Notes under the pieces: model-generated
The model's input: the letters and a program-made list of their open reading frames with translations, nothing else
Database searches by the model: none
Told to the model about the DNA's origin: nothing
In this document: positions 5,726 through 11,409 of the stretch, in pieces
Layout: every line of letters starts with the position of its first letter
How positions within the stretch are numbered: position 1 is the first letter of the stretch
Made by a program: the position numbers and the translations under genes
Origin: JAXGYX01 sp964487355
Lineage (GTDB): Bacteria > Bacillota > Clostridia > Saccharofermentanales > Fastidiosipilaceae
Direction of reading: 5' to 3'
Assembly: GCA_964487355.1 (NCBI GenBank)
Contig: CAZAPS010000036.1
Span: forward strand, 1 to 15,195
DNA: 15,195 nucleotides

Positions 5726-7168
5726 TTGCCCAACACTGCAAAAAATCCAAAACGTATGCAACTTCGCACGATCCAAGACCGGCTGTTGCGGGTGAGCACT
5801 TTGATGGTGATCAACTCACCGGGGATGCGCATCATCAAGACAACGCTGGCAATCCTGACTTGTCTGATGATCGGTTATTTTTTTGGCAACCCGGATATGT
5901 ACACCGCCTCGATCGCGGCTGTCGTCTGTCTGCAAAATGATTTGCGCTCCACCTGGCAGTCGGCGTTGAACCGTTCCACCGGCACGCTGATTGCCGGTTT
6001 TTATTCTTATTTGTTTTTAACGATCACGATTCACACCTTCCATTTAAGCCCCGACGAGTTTTTTTATTATATACTGGTAGGCGTGTTCTCATTGCCAATC
6101 ATGCAACTGTTGGTACGTATGAATAAACCCGGATCGGTCGCGATCGGCGTCATTGTATATGTGATCATTTGTGTGACCAGTGGCGTGCAGGCTCCTTTGG
6201 AATACACGGTGGACAGGATGACGGACACACTTTTGGGTATTGCGGTGGCGGTTTTCGTCAATTGGTTTCCACTACTGAATCTGCTGGGTAAAAAGCTTCA
6301 ACAAGTCCAATTGCACGCGGCGGATCGGGCCTTGGTCATCGAAAAGGAGTATCTGACGAGCTGCGATCCCACCGTCCGTGACAGCGGAAGAGCCAGTGGA
6401 AAAACCAGTGGAAGAGCCAGTGTAAAAAATAAACATTCATTCGATCCGGTCAATGAGATGATGCGCTCTTTGACAATCAATCGACTCAACGATGAACACG
6501 AATTTCGCCGGCGATTGGAAAAACGGCAAACGAGACAAAGTCCGAGACAAGCTTCTCCCTCAGAGAGGGGATTTAATAATCAGTTCAACCAATCAGATAA
6601 TAAAGGAGAGAATCAGATGAGAAAACGAATTTTGGTTTTGACAGGAAGTGGACGGAAAAATGGAAACAGTGACACGATGGCGCAGCAGTTCGCCGAAGGC
6701 GCTCGATCCGCCGGTCATGAGGTCACTTTTTATGACACGGTCAGACGTCCGATCAAACCATGTATTTCATGTAACAATTGTTTTAAGGACGGGATACCCT
6801 GTATGCATGACGATGGTTTTACCGCGCTGGCCAATCAACTGAGTCGCGCCGATGTGCTGGTGTTTTCCACGCCCCTATATTGGTATAACTTCCCGGCCGC
6901 TCTGAAGGCCGCGATTGACAAACTATACGCGTTTGTCATTGGCAATAAGGAACTTCCCATAACCTCGGCCGCGCTGATGGTTTGCGGTGAACAGGAGGAC
7001 GAAGGGGTTTATGATCCTTTGCTCAAAACCTATGAACTGATACTCAAAGACTGTAAGTGGGAAGACCAGGGCCAGATGGTGATCACCAACGTGCTCAGAG
7101 AGGTCGATCTGGACAAACGTCCGGGACTGATGAGTCAATTGTACAAATTTGGCGCCTCAATTAAATGA
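5726..7168 (+). CDS. FUSC/aromatic-acid-exporter-like membrane protein in frame with an Fe-S flavoprotein
   Basis: A single open frame of 480 codons with two unrelated parts. Residues 33-190 carry about six hydrophobic helices (roughly 35-53, 57-69, 84-103, 111-131, 136-153, 165-188) in the pattern of the FUSC/ArAE N-terminal domain, including NPDMYTASIAAVVCLQND (55-72) and LNRSTGTLIAG (81-91). Residues 190-215 and 240-270 are helical and charged. Residues 219-234 hold a Ser-Gly-Arg/Lys-Ala/Thr repeat. Residues 298-480 are a complete Isf-like flavoprotein. FUSC proteins export aromatic acids or similar anions, but substrate here is unknown. The start is TTG at 5726, supported by AGGA at 5714-5717; an ATG at 5756 lacks a ribosome site. 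Residues 283-297 read like a translated leader, and an internal ribosome site precedes M298. So a true fusion, two products, or a lost stop codon are all possible. Confidence 0.72.
   Translation: MPNTAKNPKRMQLRTIQDRLLRVSTLMVINSPGMRIIKTTLAILTCLMIGYFFGNPDMYTASIAAVVCLQNDLRSTWQSALNRSTGTLIAGFYSYLFLTITIHTFHLSPDEFFYYILVGVFSLPIMQLLVRMNKPGSVAIGVIVYVIICVTSGVQAPLEYTVDRMTDTLLGIAVAVFVNWFPLLNLLGKKLQQVQLHAADRALVIEKEYLTSCDPTVRDSGRASGKTSGRASVKNKHSFDPVNEMMRSLTINRLNDEHEFRRRLEKRQTRQSPRQASPSERGFNNQFNQSDNKGENQMRKRILVLTGSGRKNGNSDTMAQQFAEGARSAGHEVTFYDTVRRPIKPCISCNNCFKDGIPCMHDDGFTALANQLSRADVLVFSTPLYWYNFPAALKAAIDKLYAFVIGNKELPITSAALMVCGEQEDEGVYDPLLKTYELILKDCKWEDQGQMVITNVLREVDLDKRPGLMSQLYKFGASIK
6383..6430 (+). repeat. 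Four 12-bp tandem units inside the FUSC linker
   Basis: AGCGGAAGAGCC, AGTGGAAAAACC, AGTGGAAGAGCC and the degenerate AGTGTAAAAAAT follow each other without gaps and keep the frame. They encode SGRA-SGKT-SGRA-SVKN at residues 220-235 of the fused frame, a flexible basic linker. Confidence 0.85.
6602..6610 (+). promoter_or_regulatory. Internal ribosome binding site for the flavoprotein part
   Basis: AAAGGAGAG lies six bases before the in-frame ATG at 6617, as good as any ribosome site in the window. It allows separate synthesis of the 183-residue flavoprotein from the same message. Confidence 0.75.
6617..7168 (+). CDS. Iron-sulfur flavoprotein-like reductase, alternative internal start of the fused frame
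   Basis: Read from M298 of the longer frame, this is a complete 183-residue flavodoxin-fold reductase, nearly the same length as the 181-residue paralogue at 23-568. The FMN loop is TGSGRKNGNSD (residues 9-19). The cysteine cluster C49-x2-C52-x2-C55-x6-C62 has the Isf-type 4Fe-4S spacing. The flavin segment is LYWYNFPAALKAAIDKLYAF. Both paralogues share KNGNS, a conserved C-x2-C-x2-CFK core and the IDKLY motif. A strong ribosome site directly upstream argues that this start is used. Whether it is also made as a membrane-anchored fusion depends on readthrough from the FUSC frame, which has no stop codon in between. Electron donor and substrate are unknown. Confidence 0.72.
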   Translation: MRKRILVLTGSGRKNGNSDTMAQQFAEGARSAGHEVTFYDTVRRPIKPCISCNNCFKDGIPCMHDDGFTALANQLSRADVLVFSTPLYWYNFPAALKAAIDKLYAFVIGNKELPITSAALMVCGEQEDEGVYDPLLKTYELILKDCKWEDQGQMVITNVLREVDLDKRPGLMSQLYKFGASIK

Positions 7169-7220
7169 TTTGAGGGTGATCTTAATTTGAAATCTGACGC
7201 TATCTGAAACCCACTCTGTT

Positions 7221-7250
7221 TTAAAGAACATGTTTCTATCGGTTTATAAT
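7221..7250 (+). promoter_or_regulatory. Candidate promoter of the fructokinase gene
   Basis: A perfect TATAAT -10 box (7245-7250) has a weak TTAAAG (7221-7226) 18 bp upstream. The 8-bp palindrome AACATGTT (7227-7234) lies in the spacer. The ATG follows 23 bp after the -10 box. Confidence 0.5.
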
Positions 7251-7273
7251 TAGCACAATCACTGAGGTGAAGA

Positions 7274-8236
7274 ATGTACGATGTTATATCTTTAGGCGAA
7301 CTGTTGATCGATTTCACACCCAATGGGACCAATGAATTGGGTATGAAACTCTTTTCTCAAAATCCGGGTGGAGCGCCGGCGAATGTGTTGGCGATGTTCA
7401 CCAAACTTGGTGGAAAGACAGCTTTCATCGGAAAGGTCGGAAAAGATGAGTTCGGACAGTTTTTGACGCGGACCATTTCAAATGCTGGAATCGACACGAC
7501 AAACCTTGTCTATTCAACCGATATACCGACGACGATCGCGTTCGTGCATCTGGATGAGACAGGCAACCGCAGTTTTAGTTTTTATCGCAAACCGGGAGCG
7601 GATATCACCCTTGAGGAAAAAGAGGTAGATGAGGTGCTTTTGCGCAATTGCGGTATTTTCCATTTTGGCAGCGTGTCATTGACAGATGAACCATCTCGAG
7701 AGGCCACAAAAAGAAGCGCGCAAAAAGCGAAAGCGGCCGGAGCGCTTATTAGTTTTGACCCCAATTATCGTCCGCTCCTATGGCAAGACGAAGAAGCCGC
7801 GATTGAGCAGATCAAAGATGTTTTACCACTGGTCGATATCTTAAAGGTCTCAGATGATGAGCTGCCTTTGCTGACCGGAGAAACAGATCTGGATAAAGGC
7901 GCGGATCTATTGTTGTCGTACGGCGCGTCGTTGGTGACTGTGACGTTGGGCGCGAAAGGATCCTTTTGCAAGAACGCAGTGGCATCTCAACAACGACCGG
8001 CATACGATGTTCCGGTGGTCGACACCACCGGAGCCGGCGACGCTTTTTGTGGAGCGATGTTATATTTTATACGCGACAAAAGTAAAGCTCAATTGAGAGC
8101 GATGCAGGCGATTGAACTGGGTGATATGCTGACTTTGGCAAATGTCGCGGGCAGTCTGACGGTCACAAAGAAGGGAGCCATTCCGGCGATGCCAACCAAA
8201 AATGAGATCATGGACGCTGTGGCGAGCATCAGCTGA
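7274..8236 (+). CDS. PfkB-family sugar kinase, probably fructokinase
   Basis: A 320-residue ribokinase/PfkB-fold kinase, the usual length. The first PfkB signature GGAPANVLAMFTKLGG lies at 32-47. The second, DTTGAGDAFCGAML (250-263), contains the catalytic base D256 and the anion hole. FDPNYRPLLW (161-170) is typical of bacterial fructokinases, which phosphorylate fructose to fructose 6-phosphate with ATP in the cytoplasm. Related PfkB enzymes act on other sugars, so the substrate is a family-level prediction. The start is fixed by GAGGTGA at 7264-7270, three bases before the ATG. It appears monocistronic, with its own promoter and a strong terminator. No sugar transporter, hydrolase or PTS gene lies next to it in the window, so the source of the sugar cannot be inferred. 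Confidence 0.9.
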   Translation: MYDVISLGELLIDFTPNGTNELGMKLFSQNPGGAPANVLAMFTKLGGKTAFIGKVGKDEFGQFLTRTISNAGIDTTNLVYSTDIPTTIAFVHLDETGNRSFSFYRKPGADITLEEKEVDEVLLRNCGIFHFGSVSLTDEPSREATKRSAQKAKAAGALISFDPNYRPLLWQDEEAAIEQIKDVLPLVDILKVSDDELPLLTGETDLDKGADLLLSYGASLVTVTLGAKGSFCKNAVASQQRPAYDVPVVDTTGAGDAFCGAMLYFIRDKSKAQLRAMQAIELGDMLTLANVAGSLTVTKKGAIPAMPTKNEIMDAVASIS

Positions 8237-8322
8237 ATAGGTCGGCCATGGCAGGCAACTGTTGACGAATCAGATTGAAAAAGTCAGTTTAGATGAAGAG
8301 GTGGTTCGCGCCGAGATATGAG

Positions 8323-8370
8323 AAGGGACCGGCCCGCGACACGTATCAGTGTCTTGTGCCGGTCCCTTTT
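8323..8370 (+). terminator. Strong terminator after the fructokinase gene
   Basis: An 11-bp stem, AAGGGACCGGC (8323-8333) with GCCGGTCCCTT (8358-8368), continues over an internal loop into a second stem GACAC/GTGTC, with T-run 8367-8370. It is the strongest terminator on this strand and may also act weakly on the minus-strand gdh message. The 8237-8322 stretch before it holds no supported gene, only a 19-codon open stretch without a ribosome site. Confidence 0.92.
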
Positions 8371-8379
8371 ATCGCTAAA

Positions 8380-8429
8380 TAAATGGGGCGAGAGCCAACT
8401 ATAAGTATTATGTGGTGACACGCCATTTA
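8380..8429. other. Small two-hairpin element between convergent genes
   Basis: TAAATGG (8380-8386) pairs with CCATTTA (8423-8429). Inside it are two short hairpins with GNRA-type loops on the plus strand: GGC-GAGA-GCC (8387-8396) and GTG-GTGA-CAC (8412-8421). It lies in the 3' flank of gdh. The inner stems have only three pairs, so chance is a serious alternative. Confidence 0.25.
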
Positions 8430-8444
8430 ATAGTATATTGTCAA

Positions 8445-9704
8445 TTAGGGGAACAAACCTCTAATCTCACCGGTTTTAACCAAACGATCCAGCGCGACAA
8501 TATAGGCGCCCATGCGATAAGTCGTGTCATACCGTTCTTTTGCGGTGAACACTTCATCAAACGCTGTCAACATGATCTCGGTCAGTTGAGCGTTGATATT
8601 CTCGAGATTCCAGTAGAAGTTTTGCAGATTTTGTACCCATTCAAAGTAGGAGACGACGACTCCACCGGCATTGCAGAGAATGTCCGGCAGGATCTGAACG
8701 CCACGCTCATTCAAAATCTTGTCCGCTTCGGCGGTGGTGGGGCCATTCGCCGCCTCGACAATGTATTTCGCCTTGATGTCGTCCGCGTTTTCGGCTTTGA
8801 TTTGGTTCTCGAGAGCGGCGGGTATCAAGATGTCACAGTCACACAACAGCAACTCATCATTCGTGATGCGGACATCACCTTCCTGCGTTTCGTATTCGGA
8901 CAACAGTTTGCGTTGCGACACGTGAGCGTAAATACTCTCCATATCCAGGCCATTCGCGTTATACAAGCCACCGCTTACATCGCTGATGCCAACAACCGGA
9001 TAGCCTTCCTCGAACAACAGCTTGGCCGCGACCGAACCGACATTGCCGGCTCCCTGTACCGCGACGCGCATATCCGCCGGTTTTTTATCCAGACGTTTCA
9101 TCCACTGATCGGTCACAATCTTCACACCGCGACCGGTCGCTTCCGGGCGACCGAGCGAACCGCCGATTTCACGTGGTTTACCGGTAACCACACCGGGTAC
9201 GGAATGTCCTTCGATCATACTATAGGTGTCCATGACCAGCGCCATGATCTCGGCGGTGGTGCCCACATCAGGCGCCGGAATATCCGTGTTCGGACCAATC
9301 ACGATGCTGACCATTTCGGTATACTTCCGAGTCAGACGGGCAAGTTCATCTTTGCTGAGCGTCTCAGGAGTGACGGCGACACCGCCTTTCGCGCCACCAT
9401 AGGGGATGTTCGCGACCGCGCACTTGAAGGTCATCCAGGCTGAGAGCGCCTTGACCTCACTGTCGACGACGTCAGGATGGAATCGAATTCCACCTTTGCA
9501 AGGTCCGCGCACGCTGCTGTGCTGAACCCTGAATCCTTCAAACACACGTACTGAACCATCGTCCATTTTAACCGGCATCGAAACTTTCAATTCGCGCTCA
9601 GGATATTTCAAGGTGACATATTTGTCTTCCTCGATACCTACCAGGGCGGCGGCCTCGTCGAGAACACTCAAAAAGTTTTGCCAAGCGTCATACTGTTTGC
9701 TCAT
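8445..9704 (-). CDS. gdhA: NAD-type glutamate dehydrogenase
   Basis: A 419-residue hexameric-type Glu/Leu/Phe/Val dehydrogenase that interconverts glutamate with 2-oxoglutarate and ammonia. Substrate lysines K70 (GPCKGGIRFHP) and K94 (MTFKCA), the catalytic lysine K106 (PYGGAKGGV) and D146 (PAPDVGT) are all present. The dinucleotide fold shows VQGAGNVGS (216-224), and D242 ends the second strand (GISDVSGG), which favours NAD over NADP; NAEA-type C-terminal motifs such as VEAANGPTT (316-324) and LCNAGGVVVSYFEW (343-356) are intact. The frame could start at 9716, but GGAGG lies between that ATG and the one at 9704, five bases before the latter, so 9704 is the start. It is monocistronic with a near-consensus promoter, implying high expression. 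The enzyme probably serves glutamate catabolism in an amino-acid fermenter; direction is inferred. Confidence 0.95.
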   Translation of the reverse strand: MSKQYDAWQNFLSVLDEAAALVGIEEDKYVTLKYPERELKVSMPVKMDDGSVRVFEGFRVQHSSVRGPCKGGIRFHPDVVDSEVKALSAWMTFKCAVANIPYGGAKGGVAVTPETLSKDELARLTRKYTEMVSIVIGPNTDIPAPDVGTTAEIMALVMDTYSMIEGHSVPGVVTGKPREIGGSLGRPEATGRGVKIVTDQWMKRLDKKPADMRVAVQGAGNVGSVAAKLLFEEGYPVVGISDVSGGLYNANGLDMESIYAHVSQRKLLSEYETQEGDVRITNDELLLCDCDILIPAALENQIKAENADDIKAKYIVEAANGPTTAEADKILNERGVQILPDILCNAGGVVVSYFEWVQNLQNFYWNLENINAQLTEIMLTAFDEVFTAKERYDTTYRMGAYIVALDRLVKTGEIRGLFP

Positions 9705-9748
9705 GTGAACCTCCATTCAAATTCGGGCACCTTCGATGATTTACTCAT

Positions 9749-9773
9749 ACTTATTATAAATCATATAAGAAGT
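9749..9773. promoter_or_regulatory. Operator-like dyad in the gdh promoter
   Basis: ACTTATTATA (9749-9758) and TATAAGAAGT (9764-9773) are inverted copies with nine of ten positions pairing around a 5-bp centre. The dyad covers the -10 box and most of the spacer. AT-rich sequence makes chance symmetry easier, so confidence is moderate. Confidence 0.42.
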
Positions 9774-9780
9774 AAGTCAA
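9753..9780 (-). promoter_or_regulatory. Strong promoter of the glutamate dehydrogenase gene
   Basis: On the minus strand TTGACT (9775-9780) and a perfect TATAAT (9753-9758) are 16 bp apart. The start point would be near 9746, about 42 nt before the ATG. Confidence 0.82.
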
Positions 9781-10160
9781 GACCTACACTTATGACCATT
9801 CATCCAAACTTCTCTCAAAATCAGGTGCGTTCATCTCCAATTTGTTCAACAGTTCATCGTTCATCCTGTTTGAAACGAACAGTTATTCATCGGCAAAAAA
9901 AGAAGAACGACAATAAATAAGATAACATAAATCATCAATCAAATCGCATTTTAACAGCATAAAAATTCTTAAATCAATGAAAAAACATTTAAATTCGTAA
10001 ACCGGACAGAATGCTTTGAGGCTTGTTGAGAAAACTAACAAATTACATCATCACAATTGTCGCGAACAAAGACTTCTCACAATTTGAGCGTGTGCCTAAG
10101 TCTGACCACGCGATTATTGTCACACTAAAATTTAAACATTGATTTCTCACTTAACTAAAC

Positions 10161-10189
10161 AGGTGATCAGTAAAGAACAATGTTATAAT
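10161..10189 (+). promoter_or_regulatory. Extended -10 promoter of the ROK regulator gene
   Basis: TGTTATAAT (10181-10189) is an extended -10 element with a perfect hexamer. The hexamer 17 bp upstream (AGGTGA, 10161-10166) is a poor -35 box, as is common with extended -10 promoters. The leader to the ATG at 10288 would be about 92 nt. Confidence 0.52.
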
Positions 10190-10200
10190 TAGATAATTGT
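10177..10200. promoter_or_regulatory. Imperfect dyad over the ROK gene -10 box
   Basis: ACAAT (10177-10181) and ATTGT (10196-10200) bracket the -10 box, with further inner pairing TAA/TTA at the centre; nine of twelve positions pair. It could be an autoregulatory operator. Confidence 0.32.
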
Positions 10201-10287
10201 AATATAGGGGTGGGGGCCGGGTTTTGACCGTCATCAGCGGCTTGCGGACAGTGCTTACCATTGGGAAGAGAAGGGGAATGCGATTTT

Positions 10288-11313
10288 ATGAACACCAGTA
10301 GCTTGAAGAAGATCAACATCAACAAAATCGTGGATTGTTTACTTGAAGAACCAAACAGTACCATCGCAGAAGTCGCCGGCGCCTCGAATCTGAGTATCGC
10401 CACCTGTGGCAACGCGATCAATCATCTTCTTGAGATCGGTGAGGTGATCGAAACGGATATCGATCGAAACCGTGGGGGGCGTCCGGCCAAACGCTATTCC
10501 ATCAACCCTGATTTTTATCATATTGCCTGTCTACAGTTATACAATGAAAACCAGGTGGATTATTATCAATATATACTTAGCGATCGAGTTGGCACCATCA
10601 TTGAATACGGCGCGCCCACACGGGTGACGTTAAACATGGGCGTGATTGTTTCCCAAATCGAGCGTTTGCGCGAAAAGGATCCGTTGATACATGCGATTGG
10701 GATCGGTGTTCCGGCGATGGTCTATCAAGGCAATATTGGGCCCGACTGCGATATCAAAGGTCTATGCAATCTCAACATGCTGGCGGAGCTGAAGGAGAAC
10801 TTCGATCTTCATTTCGTGATTGAAAATGACATGAACCTGCGCGCGCTTGGCTATTACGAGACAAAAGCCAAAGGAGAAACCGAAAATCTGGTGCTGATCA
10901 ATCTGCCTTATCAGGATTGTGTGGGCGCCGGCATCATGCTCCAGGGACGGTTGTGCAAGGGAAATGATGGATTCTCGGGTGAGCTTTCGTATCTTCCAAA
11001 ATTAAAACAGCTTAATGAGCAACGTAAACTGGTGGCCAGAGAGCCCGATGAACTGATCGAACTGTTGGTCATTTTATGCAGTGTGATCATCGCGACTGTC
11101 AATCCCAAGGCGATATTTCTGATGGGCAGCGACCTGACACAAGAGATCATCGAACAAACCGATCAATTATGCAGAACGAAAATTCCGGAACTCCATATGC
11201 CGGATTTACGAATGGTTGACGACGCGCATGAAGCGTACAAAACCGGTCTTTTGCACAAGACATTGAACTCGCTTGGCAGCGAACGCACCTTGCGCCCCAC
11301 AGAGTTTCCGTGA
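10288..11313 (+). CDS. ROK-family transcriptional regulator
   Basis: A 341-residue protein with an N-terminal winged helix (about 8-72; wing motif NRGGRPAKRY at 61-70, typical of ROK/NagC/XylR repressors) and a C-terminal ROK domain. ENDMNLRALGYY (179-190) matches the ROK acidic motif, and GAGIMLQGRLCKGNDGFSGELSYLP (split over 213-237) matches ROK signature 2, but the His of the usual GEIGH is replaced. The zinc motif CxCGxxGCxE that normally follows is absent, and the DxGGT phosphate motif of ROK kinases is missing. So it is expected to be a sugar- or metabolite-sensing repressor without kinase activity. The frame reaches a TTG at 10261, but only the ATG at 10288 has a GGGGA tract upstream (11-12 nt away, rather long). 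It precedes the hydantoinase gene by 96 bp and probably controls it. Confidence 0.87.
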   Translation: MNTSSLKKININKIVDCLLEEPNSTIAEVAGASNLSIATCGNAINHLLEIGEVIETDIDRNRGGRPAKRYSINPDFYHIACLQLYNENQVDYYQYILSDRVGTIIEYGAPTRVTLNMGVIVSQIERLREKDPLIHAIGIGVPAMVYQGNIGPDCDIKGLCNLNMLAELKENFDLHFVIENDMNLRALGYYETKAKGETENLVLINLPYQDCVGAGIMLQGRLCKGNDGFSGELSYLPKLKQLNEQRKLVAREPDELIELLVILCSVIIATVNPKAIFLMGSDLTQEIIEQTDQLCRTKIPELHMPDLRMVDDAHEAYKTGLLHKTLNSLGSERTLRPTEFP

Positions 11314-11409
11314 TTTGCGAATCAGATCTGTGGATCATGTCGATCACACGACAAATCAACAAGACTCAGTGATTTTTGAGAGACGACACAGAATCGATGG
11401 GAAGAATTT

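Larger units (their letters stand above)
9705..10287. other. Long AT-rich intergenic region between gdh and the ROK gene
   Basis: About 580 bp without a supported gene. It holds the gdh promoter (9753-9780) at one end and the ROK promoter (near 10184) at the other. Between 9790 and 10160 I see AT-rich unique sequence with a few loose repeats: GTTCA-type words at 9844-9865, TTCTCAC at 10073 and 10144, and AATTGT/ACAATT 18 bp apart at 10055-10084. The open frames here are short, lack ribosome sites and show no family motif. The length is unusual for this window, where other gaps are 100-220 bp. Confidence 0.6.

Noticed and set aside
5632..5940. A 102-codon frame overlapping the start of the FUSC gene
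   Set aside because: It overlaps the first membrane helices in another frame, has no ribosome site, and its product has no recognisable features.
7155..7175. CCTCAA/TTGAGG hairpin at the end of the fused frame as a terminator
   Set aside because: Only six pairs with a nine-base loop and no T-run; it is too weak to call.
8262..8321. A 19-codon coding-like stretch after the fructokinase gene, as a possible gene remnant
   Set aside because: It is too short for a family assignment, starts at TTG without a ribosome site, and can be chance.
8412..9443. A 343-codon open frame antisense to glutamate dehydrogenase
   Set aside because: It mirrors the codon pattern of the real gene, has no ribosome site or family motif, and long antisense frames are known artefacts in gdh genes.
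9678..9920. An 80-codon plus-strand frame over the gdh promoter
   Set aside because: It begins inside gdh on the opposite strand, crosses its promoter, and has no ribosome site.
9705..10287. The long AT-rich gap as a replication origin, CRISPR array or attachment site
   Set aside because: I found no DnaA-box cluster, no regular repeat-spacer pattern, and no tRNA or integrase nearby.
10190..10287. A known riboswitch (ZTP, c-di-GMP, THF) in the ROK leader
   Set aside because: The conserved core words of these classes are not present when read by eye.
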